Shown piece by piece: positions 13,023 to 24,405 of a DNA stretch of 64,000 nucleotides. Made by a program: the position numbers and the translations under genes. The DNA lies in the NCBI GenBank assembly GCA_964006375.1, contig OZ023265.1:165008118-165072117 (forward strand). Direction: 5' to 3'. Position 1 is the stretch's first letter. Each line of letters opens with the position of its first letter. A model generated the notes under the pieces. It ran no database searches. It was given only the letters and a program-made list of their open reading frames with translations, and had not been told where the DNA came from. Source of the DNA: Tillus elongatus (Eukaryota; Arthropoda; Insecta; Coleoptera; Cleridae).

Positions 13023-13256
13023 GGTGCTTCCTCACAAGAAACTAGGACCACAAGGTCCTATAATAATTTTTCAAACACTCAATATTAACGGAGATATCTA
13101 CAGTTGCCAAAATTATTTTTTAAAAGTTTTTCTCAGATAGTAGTTAATGGGCGACTTGGCCCAGACAGTTCTAGTGACTTTTCTAGTGCCTTTTGTTGCA
13201 GTTGGTAACATTGGTTGTCATGTGGTTAAGTATGGTCTCTACATTACCGACATGAC

Positions 13257-13466
13257 AGCTGACCGTTACCGCCATCTAGTGACTTTTGTTGTAGTTGGCA
13301 ACATTGGTTGTCAGTTGTCCTGAACAGATCAGATGAATCTGGTGTGATCTGACAAGATAGATCTGTTCAGTCCTGAACAGACCAGATTCATCTGATATGT
13401 TCGGACAACTGACAACCAATGTTGCCAACTACAACAAAAGTCACTAGATGGAGGTAACTGTCAGCT
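13257..13466. repeat. Inner palindrome of the foldback element
   Basis: Left arm 13257-13343 (AGCTGACCGTTACCGCC ... CAGATGAATCTGG) and right arm 13382-13466 are nearly perfect inverted copies. The centre (about 13344-13381) itself contains two short CTGTTCAG motifs. Confidence 0.85.
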
Positions 13467-16096
13467 TTTTTTTTTATGTCAACAACACACCACGAGGGCT
13501 TACAGCCTAAATACTATCGTACCGTGGGTGTTGACAAGGAGGAAAGAGGCAGCTTGTTAATTCTGGACTTGAAGGTTTGGAGGTTCGGAGGAGAAGGAAA
13601 AACATGTGCCGGCAAGGAATTCCACAACTTGGAAGTCCTCGGGACAAAAGAGCGGGCATAACAAGATGTTCTATGTCTGGTGACCTGGACATTAAAAGGG
13701 TGCATTCGCTCTGTTCCCCTGGTAGATCTGCTGGGGGCAGCAGGTGGGGGAATTATGGAGGAAAGCTCCTCTGAGCAGTGCCCGTGCAGATATCTATAAA
13801 AGAGAGAGAGGTCACCAACGGCACGTCGGTGGGCAAGGGATGGAAGCCTTTGGATGAGGGTAGGGTCACCGATGAGACGTATAGCTCTCTTTTGAATGGA
13901 GTCCAGGATAGCGAGTGTAGAAGCGGCTGCTGCACCCCAGATGTGGGAGCAGTATTCGAGGTTTGGCCTTATTTGTGAAGTGTATAAGGTATAGAGATTA
14001 GTTGGTGAAAAGTATTTGCGAGCCCGGAAGAGGAAACCCAATTTCTTAGCAGCCGCTTCTGCAATTGATGTAACATGTTGGTGCCAATTAAGATTTCGAT
14101 CCACAGAAATGCCAACAAGAGAAAAGGACTCATTACTTTGAATAACTTGGTTGTTCATTGTGATGGGTCTAGGGCTGCTGTATCTCTTGTGAGAAAGAAA
14201 GCAACACTTAGTTTTGGTGGGGTTGAATTGTACAAGATTTCTACTTCCCCAGTCTAATATTTTTTGGAGGTCTACGGAGACAGAACCCTCCATGAGTCTG
14301 CGATCCTCATCTAATTGGGCTAAAGAGACAGGCTTAGAATATTGTATGTTTAAGTGGAGGGTGCAGTCGTCCGCGTAACTGTGAACTGGGTTGGATGTGC
14401 TAGAGAGGAGGTCATTGATGTGGAGAAGAAACAAAGTAGGGGCTAAAGCTGAACCTTGAGGAACTCCTGCATTAATTGGATACAGTTTAGAGGAATGGCC
14501 ATCCACAACAACAGATATGCTCCTGTTGGAGAGGAAATTTGCTGTCCAGGTACAAAGTTTTGGTGGTAGGCCATAGGCCGGAAGTTTATTAAGCAGCGCT
14601 GCGTGCCAGACCTGGTCGAATGCTTTGGATATGTCTAGAGCAACAATCTAGGATTCACCGTGTTGTTCCATAGACTTGTTCCAAGAATGGGTGACAAAGG
14701 AAAGGAGGTCAGCAGTCGATCTGCGCTGACGGAATCCATACTGCCTGTCGTGGATTAGACTGTGTTTTTCAAGGAATTTTAGTAGTTCGGTGTTTATATA
14801 CTTTTCCATCACTTTAGAGATGACTGAAAGGAGAGAAATAGGCCTGTAGTTGCTAGGAAGCGCTTTGGATCCTTTCTTGGGGATGGGTTGTACTAGAGCA
14901 GTTTTCCAGTTACTAGGGAATATGCCTTTATTGTAAGATATCTGAAACAGACGAGTCAGGACAGGAGCAAGTTCTGGTGCGCATTTTTTGAGAACAATTG
15001 CTGGGATCTCGTCAAGGCCAGAGGCTTTCCTGGTATTAAGAGAAGAGTTTTGAAAATGATATCAGTCATTTTATGCGCGACATTGGGGACTGTTGGTGGT
15101 TGAACATTTGGAGGTGGGTTGAGAGTAGAATTTCCGGCGAACAGCGAAGCAAAAAGTTCAGCCTTGCCCAGGGCGGTAGAAACAATTTCATCACCTGAGA
15201 CGAGAGGTGGGAACGTGCTCTTGCAGAAATTATTCCCAATAGACTTAGCAAGAGTCCAGAAGGGTTTGCCGCCGTTGGAGCTTGAGAGGACTTTGTTTTT
15301 GATGTGGTTATTAAACGAGTTTTTTGCCTCAGAAAGAATGCGGACATAGCGGTTTCTTGCGTCGTTGAATGCTTGACGATTTTCTTGACTGGGATTGTGT
15401 AGAAGCGTTTTGTGAGCTTTGACCTTTTCAAGTCTGGCCTTGTCACAGGATTTAGAGAACCAGGGCTTTTGAGTGACTGAAGAGGTTTTCTGTGTACGTG
15501 GAATAAATAATTCCATGCCAGCTTGGATAATTTCGGTGACGTTTTGTGAGATATCAGAGGGGTCAGGATGAGAGAAGCAGACAGACGCCCATGGAAATGA
15601 GGAAAAGTAATCCCGCATTTCGTCCCAGTTTGCGGAGTTGTAGTGCCAAACGATACGTGGGTGTGATGACTGTGTAACCTCGGGTTGCATTGCACAGGAA
15701 GCAGTGACCATGCCGTGGTCTGAGCGACCAAGGGGGGCGGTGACTGATATCTTATAGCATTCAGGATTTGTAGTAAGAAGGAGATCCAAGGGATTTGAGC
15801 TGTGTGTTGGGATACGAGGAAAGTAAGTAGGTTGCTGAACCATATTGGCCAAAGAATTGCTGACTGCAAAGGCCTCCGCTGCTTTCCCTTGTGGATCGGT
15901 TTTTGAAGATCCTAGCCATTCCTTATTATGGACATTGAAGTCGCCAAGAATAGTGACCTCGGAGGAAGGATATTCAGAAATCAGATAGTCGGTTTTTTCA
16001 GAAAGGTAGTCAAAGAGCTGGACAAAGTTGTTGTCAGAAGGTGACCGGTAAATGCAACAGATGAATTTAGTTGCAGCCCTGAGAGAGAGTTTTATC
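13467..16096 (-). mobile_element. LINE copy A (Jockey/CR1 group), 5'-truncated
   Basis: The 3' end with a short A tail (T10 at about 13466-13475 on plus) abuts the foldback arm; the conserved 3' terminus GTGTTGACAAGGAGGAAAGA is shared with all other copies. The 5' end is cut inside the endonuclease domain at the foldback arm (16096/16097). Confidence 0.9.
13514..16096 (-). pseudogene. LINE ORF2 pseudogene: AP endonuclease plus reverse transcriptase
   Basis: ORF2 of a non-LTR retrotransposon: the endonuclease nicks target DNA and the reverse transcriptase copies the element RNA at the nick. Endonuclease motifs are readable between about 14956 and 16096 (VTILGDFNVHNKEW, SNPLDLLLT, LGRSDHGMV); the N-terminal part is missing. 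The RT follows in another frame, with the NYRPISLL region near 14850, AFDQVWHAALL near 14620, AGVPQGSALAP near 14460 and the catalytic YADD at about 14366-14377. Breaks: a ~25-bp deletion with frameshift near 15046 and a CAG-to-TAG stop at 14648-14650. The C-terminal region (LPAHVFPSPPNLQTFKSR) is intact to 13514. Inactive. Confidence 0.9.
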
Positions 16097-16221
16097 CATG
16101 TCGGTAATGTAGAGCCCACACTTAACCACATGACAACCAATGTTACAAACTGCAACAAAAGTCACTAGAAAAGTCACTAGAACTGTCTGGCCAAAGTGGC
16201 CGATTAACTACTTCAGATATA

Positions 16222-16630
16222 TTTTTTATTAGTAATCTTTTTTTCAAATCTTCCCGATTACTAGTGCCCCTGTAGACTTATGTTTCAAATATGATGCAAA
16301 TACACCAGAGCCAAAGGGCCTAACCTGACCTTAACCTTCGATCTATGAACCACAACATTTTTGCTTTCACCAACTTATGAATTTAAACAGCAACATGCTA
16401 AAGAGTATATAAAATTATTCAAAAAATCTCTATTGTTGCGATACGATAAAATGCACCGATTCTGAGAAAAACGACTTCAAACATTTTCATCTATTAACGC
16501 TGCTTTAAATTGATTTTCACAGTCTCAACTCGATACAAAATTTATTCACTAACTACATTATTAAGTTAACATTTTTGCTAATCACTACAAAGTGCAAAAC
16601 ATGTTAAATGTACTTTTAGTCCATACTCTT
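16222..16630. other. Unique stretch, no gene recognised
   Basis: AT-rich sequence between the foldback element and the SINE; nothing recognised. Confidence 0.5.
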
Positions 16631-16644
16631 ACTGTTCATAGAAC

Positions 16645-16996
16645 CTCGGTGGTTTAGAGATAAGAACGTGTGCCTCCGAACCGAAGGGTACTGGGTTCGA
16701 TCCCAGGGTACTCCTTTCACTTTGTCAGTACAAGCTGTAAAATTAACATCAACCGAGGTTCTGGCATTGTATTTGAGCGAGTTGAATGTCTGCACGTTCC
16801 TCCCTTCGGAGGGGGCGTAAAGCCGTCAGTCCCGTGTCCATGCGATGTTGGGCACGTTAAATATCCTTACCCTCCTTACAGAAACAGGGGTTTGGCAAAA
16901 TTTCTAGGATAGTGAGGTGAAATTGCTCCCTGGCGTCGGTGATTGGCCATAGTCGCGGAAATAGGCAGACGTTAAAGAAATAAAACACACACACAC
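16645..16996 (+). mobile_element. tRNA-derived SINE with perfect 14-bp target duplication
   Basis: The 352-bp unit is flanked by identical ACTGTTCATAGAAC at 16631-16644 and 16997-17010. The head carries an A-box-like TGGTTTAGAGA (16650-16660) and a canonical B box GGTTCGATCCC (16694-16704), the internal RNA polymerase III promoter. The body contains a GC-richer block (CTTCGGAGGGGGCGTAAAGC at about 16803) and the tail is a short (CA)n run. No acceptor stem closes, so it is not a functional tRNA. Presumably mobilised by a LINE such as those in this window. Looks young because the duplication is unmutated. Confidence 0.88.
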
Positions 16997-17082
16997 ACTG
17001 TTCATAGAACAGAAAACTATCCAGGCGGCCGTTCCTAGTCATGCAAATATATTTTATTATTATTTTAATATTATAATATTTC

Positions 17083-17245
17083 TACGAAAATTCGCTACTA
17101 TAAATTAGAATAATTCGTATATATTAAGTAGGTCACATAAATATCATAATTATTGGCAATGAAATATTACATTACATGTTTAGATAAATAAGAAACAAGT
17201 TGTAATTGCAGAGTACAGTATAAGGAATGCTGACTGATGATGTTT
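17083..17245 (+). repeat. Repeat shared with 26618-26750 (inverted)
   Basis: Both contain ATTAAGTAGGTC, ATAATTATTG and TTGCAGAGTACAGTATAAG in the same order next to a GAAATTCGCTA end. Family unknown; it may be a further family M relative. Confidence 0.6.
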
Positions 17246-17282
17246 GCAAATTGTTAATTATGTCACATGCAAGGTAATAAAA

Positions 17283-17715
17283 ATCTCGGGACGCAGCAAG
17301 TGCGTTATGGTAGCGAATTTTCTTTAAAATATTTTTAATAGCAAATGTCTTTCTTTGATGAAAGCAGGCATCAAACTTGGTTGCCTATATAGTAGAAACA
17401 ATGTACCATATTTCATTGAAATAACTTTATTGTTTGAAAATATATAAACATTTTTCCAAAGTCTAGATGCAGCAAGTGTGTTATGGAAGTGAATTTCCAT
17501 AAAAATGTTTTTAATAGCAAATGCGAGCAGGCAGCAATCTGATTACCGGTATAGCCTATGTGGTAGAAACAATGTACTATATTTTATCAAAATTACTTAT
17601 GGTTTGAAAATATACAAAAATTTTTCGAAAATAAATTTAAATGTTGGTTTTCTATCCAACAAAGCTTACGTTAATAGCAAATTGAGTTATTGAAATTTGA
17701 AGGATTTAATGAAAC
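17283..17715 (+). repeat. Two T modules head to tail, both truncated
   Basis: A first T-module start (GGGACGCAGCAAGTGCG at about 17289) runs to AACATTTTTCCAAAG and is followed by a second start (TCTAGATGCAGCAAGTGTG at 17461) that runs to GAGTTATTGAAATTTGAAGG at about 17705. Neither keeps its right inverted end. Confidence 0.65.
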
Positions 17716-17865
17716 TTTGGTAAATTTGCAGATTAGCACCCGAACGCTTTTCAACAAATTGTTTTCAGAGACATTACTAGGACCTCACCTGCAGGTTTCT
17801 GAACAGTTTTTTGAAAAACGTTCGGGAGCTAAACTGCAAATTTACCGAAAATTTGCTACCAAAAC
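17710..17865. repeat. Inverted repeat at the left edge of the 281-bp array
   Basis: GGTAAATTTGCAGATTAGCA ... (from about 17718) is the inverted partner of the block ending GCTAAACTGCAAATTTACCG (about 17828-17847), each including CCGAACG or CGTTCGG. Confidence 0.65.
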
Positions 17866-18540
17866 GCACTTACTGCGTCCAGATTTTTTTCTTACAAACG
17901 CATCATATTTCGATAAAAAATGCAAAAATGCATTAACGAATTTGTTCTACGAAAATTAGTTAAAAAAAATTATACACCCCTACTCACTCCTGGTCCCGTA
18001 ACTTCCTTGAGAAGTGTGAACAAGAAATTTTTCTTGGGGTTTGTGGATCCAGAGGGGTGGGGGCCTAGGCAGGTTTCTGAAAACAGTTTTTTGAAAAGCG
18101 TTCGGGAGCTAAACTGCAAATTTATCGAAAATTCGCTACCAAAACGCACTTACTGCGTCCAGATTTTTTTCTTGCAAACGCATCATATTTCGACAAAAAA
18201 TGGAAACATGCATTCACGAATTTGTTCTACAAAAATTAGCTAAAAAAATTATGCACCCCTACTCACTCCTGGTCCCGTAACTTCCTTGGGGAGTGTGAAC
18301 AAGAAATTTTTCTTGGGGTTTGTGGATCCGGGGGGGGGGGGGGGGGGGTAGGCAGGTTTCTGAAAACAGTGTTTTGAAAGGCGTTCGGGAGCTTAACTGC
18401 AAATTTACCGAAAATTCGCAACCAAAACGCACTTACTGCGTCCAGATTTTTTTTATGATAAACGCATCATATTTCGATAAAAAATGCAAAAATGCATTAA
18501 CAAATTTGTTCCACGATAATTAGCTAAAAAAAAATTATAG
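17781..18540 (+). repeat. Tandem array of three ~281-bp units
   Basis: The unit contains the T-end hairpin ACGCACTTACTGCGT at 17864, 18144 and 18427 (spacing 280 and 283), the ATGCATTAACGAATTTGTTC segment, CTACTCACTCCTGGTCCCGT and GGGGTTTGTGGATCC. The first unit is incomplete on the left. A pure G run (about 18331-18348) interrupts the third. The units thus fuse family M T-end sequence with another sequence and amplify the hybrid. Confidence 0.85.
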
Positions 18541-19262
<722 letters not shown>

Positions 19263-19503
19263 AGTAGTGTTTGTAAATAATGTAGAGACTTTTGACTTTT
19301 GAGTTTAATTATGTAGAGATTAGTAGAGACTTTTAATTAAGATTTCATTATGTAAAGATTTCAGTTTTAAATTCATTCGGTTAAATTAGTTTGTAAAGAA
19401 TTGTTAATTTATTTTTATTATTAAATTTTACTACATCGTTACCATGTCCATATTATCCTAGTCATAAAAGTTATTCCCTAATTGTCCTCCGCTCCCTGAA
19501 CAC
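19263..19503. other. Spacer with repeated TAGAGACTTTT-type motifs
   Basis: Short degenerate repeats (GTAGAGACTTTTGACTTTTG, GTAGAGACTTTTAATTAAG) precede the end of the E3 transposase; no gene. Confidence 0.45.
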
Positions 19504-21761
19504 TTACAATAAGTTATCGAAATGTTGTCTTTCCATTTCTACACATAAATTCATTATTCTCAGAAAGTTGCGACGAACCCCGAAGAATATGCCTTCCCTT
19601 GCTCTTATAATTACGAAACTGTTAAAAATTCGTTGCCTTAGCTCTTACACGTTGTTCACAGGCGTTTTGTTTACCACTGATTTAACATAGCCCCAAAGAA
19701 AAAAGTCGATCGGGTTCAAGTCGGGAGATCTGGCAGCTCAATCTATGAATCTACCGCGCCCTATCCTGTAACGAAGTAGATATTTTCAGAACAGCTGTAG
19801 ATATTAAAAGCGACTGTTCGAAAATAAACATAAAAATTCTACGCAGTTAAAATAATTATTTTATCATTAATATATCTTAACAAGTACGCATTTCGAATTA
19901 TCGCGGCAGAGTAAAAACATATCTGCAGAAGATAAGGATAAGGTATCTACCACCGATTAGGATTTTTCAGCCTGTGACTGGAGATAAAATAACGACGAGA
20001 GGCAGAAAGAGTTCACCGTTTGCCGTAGCGCGGTTGAGTTTATAGCTTGAGTTCCGCATCAGTGAATTAAAAGTCCGCTTGTTCAAATTATAACAAAGTA
20101 TTAGGATACAGTACTGTCCGTCCCGTTGTTGTATAGAACAATTTTTACTCTAGTAATTCTTCCGAATATAGTCTAAGTAAGAACCTTTTAAGTTTTTCTT
20201 ATTGTATTTATATATATAGCGAATTTTCGAATATTTTCCCAGATCCGTGTGACTCTCCGATGACGTCGAGATCGTGGGATCGAGCGTAATCTCCTTCCGT
20301 TTCCATATCCTATTATTGTTGGCGTTTCGTAAAACATTCGGAAGGTGATGTTGTAGCTAACACAGACTTTTCGAGTGTATTACGTACGACCGTTCTGATT
20401 CGACTCTGGTCTGGACACTGTAAGTACACAAGCAGGCTTAGGTCGAGTTAGTACGCGGCAATATTTTTCCACAGGGTGTTCCCCTATAATCCTTACCGTT
20501 CCTTATCGACGTCGAGGCGCTTAATCTCGCATCACCGGCTTCGACGGATAGACGCCATTTAGTTATTTGAGGAACGTTTCTTCAATCAACCCACTTAACG
20601 GCTGCATCCACGAGTCTAAACCACGGTACTCGGAGTTTCCGCCCGTGTGCCTTCCGTATTTCTTCTCCGTGAGGAATAACTAATTTTGTTGGCTCGTCAT
20701 CAGTGACATAATTTGTTTTAGGATAAATTAACGTAATAAGTACCATTCAGATTGTAAAAATATTAGTGAATTGTAACGTATCATTAGGTAGTAAATAGGG
20801 TGGAAAGCATACCTAGTCTATACTATACCCGCAAATAAATCTGCTACATCTATACAGACTTTCAGAAGGTCAGGAAAATACCGGGGGAGCGATTAAAGCC
20901 CGCAACGTCGGAGGTATCTACACGGCCTGTTATATCATAGGCTACCGGACGCTCTCCACAGCGCTATCCAGGCACCACCACGGTGGCCAGAGCCTTGTGA
21001 CGAGGTCGCAGACATCCTCGCAGGGAGTAAACCCTTTCAAAATCTGACGCTCGAGACCGTTCCCTTAAATCCGTTGATCTGTTCCACTAAATAATTCACC
21101 CCGTAAATCAAGGCCTCGTTACAATCCACCTCTCAGGGAAAATTTCATTGAGGTACTCCCTCACCGCTAAACTGTAATGAGGCGATGCACCGTCATGCAT
21201 TAGCCACATTGCGCGTCGTACTTCAAGAGGAACGTTTTCCAACAAAACGGGCAGGTCACTTTGTAAAAAGTGTAGGCAAACCTCACCATCAAGCCTTTGT
21301 GGGAAGAAATGTGGCCCAACTAAATGATCTCCCACGATGCCGGCATATACATTTACGGAAAATGTATTCTGGAACCCACGTTCCACCACTAACTGAGCAT
21401 TTTCGTCACGCCAGTAATGTTTTTTATGGAGATTAGGCCCGAATCCAGCTTCATCCATGAAAAGAATGGAAGGGATGAAATTTCTGTTGCCATCATGGAG
21501 AGTCATAATTGTCCGGCAAACATTCTGTCGGGGAAGCGGATCTCCAGGGAGTATGGCCTGGGCCTTTCGATAGTGGAATGGATGTAGGAGTTGTTCGTGC
21601 AAGATTTCTTGAATTAAGCTTTTAGGAATATTTTCCTGCGATGCAATTAATCTGACGCTTATATCAGGATCATTATCAACCGCAGCCAAAATACAAACTT
21701 CAGCCCCAGGAGTTGTAACGATTAACTTCTTATCTGGATACATTACTGATTCAAAATACAC
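19504..21761 (-). pseudogene. E3: mariner-like transposase split by an LTR
   Basis: Transposase of the Tc1/mariner superfamily, which excises and inserts DNA transposons at TA. The upstream part (21108-21761) shows a DNA-binding-like N-terminus, first catalytic Asp in FMDEAGF (about residue 101) and second in MHDGASPH (about residue 189), ending at ERWI. The 1357-bp LTR at 19767-21123 interrupts it. The frame resumes at GRGRFID, then a TGA, then the third catalytic Asp in SPDLNPIDFFLWG and a C-terminus ending CVEMERQHFDNLL before TAA at 19504-19506. A DUF4817-like N-terminal block as in E2 and E4 is not seen. Terminal inverted repeats were not located. Inactive. Confidence 0.85.
19767..21123. 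mobile_element. Solo LTR (1357 bp) inserted in the E3 transposase
   Basis: It begins TGTAACG and ends CGTTACA and is flanked by identical ATCC at 19763-19766 and 21124-21127, a 4-bp target duplication. The flanking transposase frame joins at the duplicated site (ERWI then GRG), which independently confirms the borders. It contains no open frame of note. A TATATATA stretch (about 20211) and an AATAAA (about 20833) are present, but transcription direction is uncertain. TG...CA ends and a 4-bp duplication suit a Ty3/gypsy-type solo LTR. Confidence 0.85.
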
Positions 21762-22040
21762 TTAGAAAGCCCCTAAGTCTCTAAATAATACCAAAAACCC
21801 TATTTATATTAAATATTTAAAGCTTTAATTTCAAAATTATTTTCATGAAAAGTCGCTAAATCTTCAAGTACCGTAAACCCCTTTACTGCATTTCTAATTT
21901 GTACGTTAAAATTCAATATATGTTTGCTATGGAAAACTACCTCGTATTATTACTGAACAAATATTTCCAGGAACGAAATAAGCATTGAAAAAATACGTTA
22001 GGAAAATTCTAGAACAAAATATTGTTTATCTGTAATTTTC
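21762..22040. other. Spacer, nothing recognised
   Basis: AT-rich; presumably includes the eroded 5' end of transposon E3. Confidence 0.4.
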
Positions 22041-22046
22041 CGATCG

Positions 22047-22238
22047 GTGATGTCACCCAAGAAAGACCGTTCAAAACGTTGCAGAGAATTGCCGGCAAAA
22101 CCTTCAACTGTGGACACGGGAGGTGAGACCTCCAATCGGTGGAGGTCTCGTTTTATCTCATTCGAAGAATGGAGGCTAGAAAGAGCTCGCGCACAGCCAC
22201 CAACGGTCACGGTAAGAATTTTTGCGTGCAGCGAGTAG
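22047..22238 (+). CDS. Candidate host exon, unrecognised
   Basis: An open frame beginning MMSPKKDRSKRC with distinctly higher GC than its surroundings and charged composition (ISFEEWRLERARAQPPTVT). A good 5' splice site, CACG|GTAAGA, lies at about 22208-22217 near the end of the frame, which would make this a first coding exon ending at TVT. No partner exon was found and the minus strand is also open for 70 codons, so this is only a candidate. Confidence 0.22.
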   Translation: MMSPKKDRSKRCRELPAKPSTVDTGGETSNRWRSRFISFEEWRLERARAQPPTVTVRIFACSE

Positions 22239-22239
22239 C

Positions 22240-23095
22240 AATTGCAGAACCCGACACATTAGCGGGGACTCTCTGCTGAGTGTTCATAGAGTGAACACCC
22301 GTCAGTTTCGGTGGCTATTAGATTATCTTCAAACAGAGTTGTAATGTCCTTTCTGTTATCTGTACTACCTAATAATTATTGTCAGTGATTGTACGGAGTA
22401 ATTCAAGAGATTTTCGAGCTTAATTAAACATCCTATTCAGCACAAAAAAGAGAGCTAACTCGTGGCTCTTTGTTCCGAACTGTTGATTCCTTGCCGTGAT
22501 CAGAGAGAATTCCTGGTTATTATCGCACCTTAAGTCAATTGGTAGTGAATTTTACTCGAGCAAATTCACGTTTTAATTGCGATTTGCAAAGTTTCCACCA
22601 AGCGAATTGTGAACATCGACATAGGTGTCAAATGGTCTTGTAGTATTGGAGCAATAACACCCACCGACCCAATAATCTCTGATCGGAAGTCCCAGTCGTT
22701 TTCCCCAGTTTTTACGCTCTTATTGGAGTCTGGAGTCTATGTCAGGCACTCATTAATTGATCCCACTTGGAAAGCATCTTTACAGGGTCATCGGGTAACT
22801 TAATACCGGAAGACTGGTGAGTCTGAACTAATATTTTCTCTGAATCAGCAGAATTTTCATGCCGAAATCTAACATCTGAAGTTTTAATAACCTGAACTTT
22901 CAAAATCACGTAATCAAGTTTGAGCTTAAACAATGTCAGGGAGGTGCGTCAGCATAACTATATACTTTCTGTTCAATCTCTAAGATTTTGTCAATTTTTG
23001 TAAATTTAAACACACAGTTTTTTTTAAAATTGTAATTAGCAAATTTTGTCTGTAAAATATTTAACCTAAACATTCTCTTTAACATCTCTTATTTT
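22240..23095. other. Unique stretch, no gene recognised
   Basis: Mixed composition with short frames only. A small hairpin GTGAATTTTACTCGAGCAAATTCAC occurs at about 22544-22568 (arms GTGAATTT/AAATTCAC). Confidence 0.45.
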
Positions 23096-23097
23096 TC

Positions 23098-23355
23098 ATG
23101 ATTAATGTAATGCTGACGGGACCAGGCGAGAGTCGCAGAGTGGGGGAGGGGCCGAAAGGCTCTACCGCTACAGCGCCCTCCGGGCGTTCGGCAGTGAAGC
23201 AGAAACAAAAGAGGGATAAGGCGCAGCCGAGCCGACGGGGACGAAAGCTGGACAGGCGGCCACCAGCACAGAGAGAACCATCAGGCTCTCCGGTGTCGGG
23301 GCCGCCAGGGTGGCCCAAGTCAGCTGGGGGCGCGTACGCAAAAATTCACCAATAA
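23098..23355 (+). other. GC-rich island, open on both strands
   Basis: About 230 bp of high-GC sequence with CpG dinucleotides in an AT-rich setting (GGGAGGGGCCGAAAGGCTC at about 23142). Open for 85 codons on plus and 79 and 70 on minus, so coding sense cannot be decided. No domain recognised. Could be a host exon, a promoter-proximal island or a transposon scrap. Confidence 0.35.
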
Positions 23356-23359
23356 AACT

Positions 23360-24400
23360 ACATACGGGTGTTTTGTTCATGTGTATAAATTGAGTATATT
23401 TGCTCTGAAAACAAGTAATGCCTCAGTAAGTAGAAAATTTTGGTATAGGGAATGTCTAAGGAAACTTAAAGATCATTAGTAGAGGTGGCCAAATTGATCA
23501 TAATAGACATGCTGAAAATTAAGAGAGTTTCTTCAGTGATTACATGCTTTTCTTCTATAAAAAATAACTGTTGTGTCGCTAGATAAATATGTTTTCCATC
23601 AATTTATGCAATTGGAAAAAATATTCACGTAAATGTCTTAAGCGGCCTTTGCGCCGGCCCTACATACCTCTTCAAAGGTCACAATTATATGAGATTAAAC
23701 ATTATGCCTGCTAAATGTGGAGAGTCTTTTCACATTTATATTTCGAAAGTTCTAGACCTGATCAAATACTTCTGCATAGTTTATCAATTTATAGATTTAA
23801 ATATATGTAATACAAAAACCTTGATGGGTTATTGAGAGTTTTGTAACTGATAAGGGATTGTAATCAAAGAAGAGATGGTGTAATATTCGCAACATTGTAG
23901 ACGAAGCCATAAGGTGGAATATAGAGTATGGAGTCACTGTTCATTGTTCACGTTATATTGCCATCATACAATGGGCAAAGTTTAATTGAAGGAAAGCTGC
24001 AAATTGCAAGTTGGATTCTTACAACTTCCGACCCTAACACACATATTTCAAAATAAATGCCTGCTTCATACAGAACGAATCCAATTTATATAAATGGAGC
24101 TATCTCACTTGAATTATGCTAATTGTATAACTAACTTCAGCCTGTTTCAGATGGCTGTTTATCTCGCACTGAAATATACTAGATGTATATTAAACAATTC
24201 CTATAAAGGTAACAAATATTGTCTAATTTAAAGATATCCAAGCTATAAAATTGAGTCTAAGAAGGTTTTGTCAACAAAAACAAAATTAAAAACTCAAATT
24301 TGGTAGAAATCATTTTCTTTCATATTTTCTTAACCTCTTGAAAATGGCTCCAATACAGGAGAGAAACGTCGGGAGATAATGAACACTTAACATCTAATAT
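23360..24400. other. Unique stretch, no gene recognised
   Basis: About 1 kb of AT-rich sequence without long frames or repeats that I could match within the window. Confidence 0.5.
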
Positions 24401-24405
24401 ATGTA

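Larger units (their letters stand above)
13131..16221. mobile_element. Foldback element (~460 bp) split by a 2.6-kb LINE
   Basis: Outer inverted arms 13131-13254 and 16097-16221 match over about 124 bp (AGTAGTTAAT, CCAGACAGTTCTAGTGAC, CATTGGTTGTCATGTGG, ACATTACCGACATG). Inside the left arm lies another inverted pair, 13257-13343 and 13382-13466. Removing the LINE (13467-16096) places both right arms next to each other in the same order as the left, giving arms of about 210 bp around a ~40-nt centre. Each arm contains two copies of a ~40-bp unit (CTAGTGACTTTTGTTG...CATTGGTTGTCA). No coding capacity of its own. A transcript would form long double-stranded RNA. Confidence 0.8.

Noticed and set aside
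15066..15869. Second 267-codon frame overlapping the LINE endonuclease
   Set aside because: It is a shadow frame of the real ORF2 and carries no LINE motif.
16645..16720. tRNA gene
   Set aside because: A and B boxes are present but no acceptor or anticodon stems close; the flanking duplication and tail show a SINE.
17861..18440. CRISPR array suggested by regularly spaced ACGCACTTACTGCGT hairpins
   Set aside because: Spacing is about 280 bp with identical, not unique, intervening sequence, in a eukaryotic transposon context.
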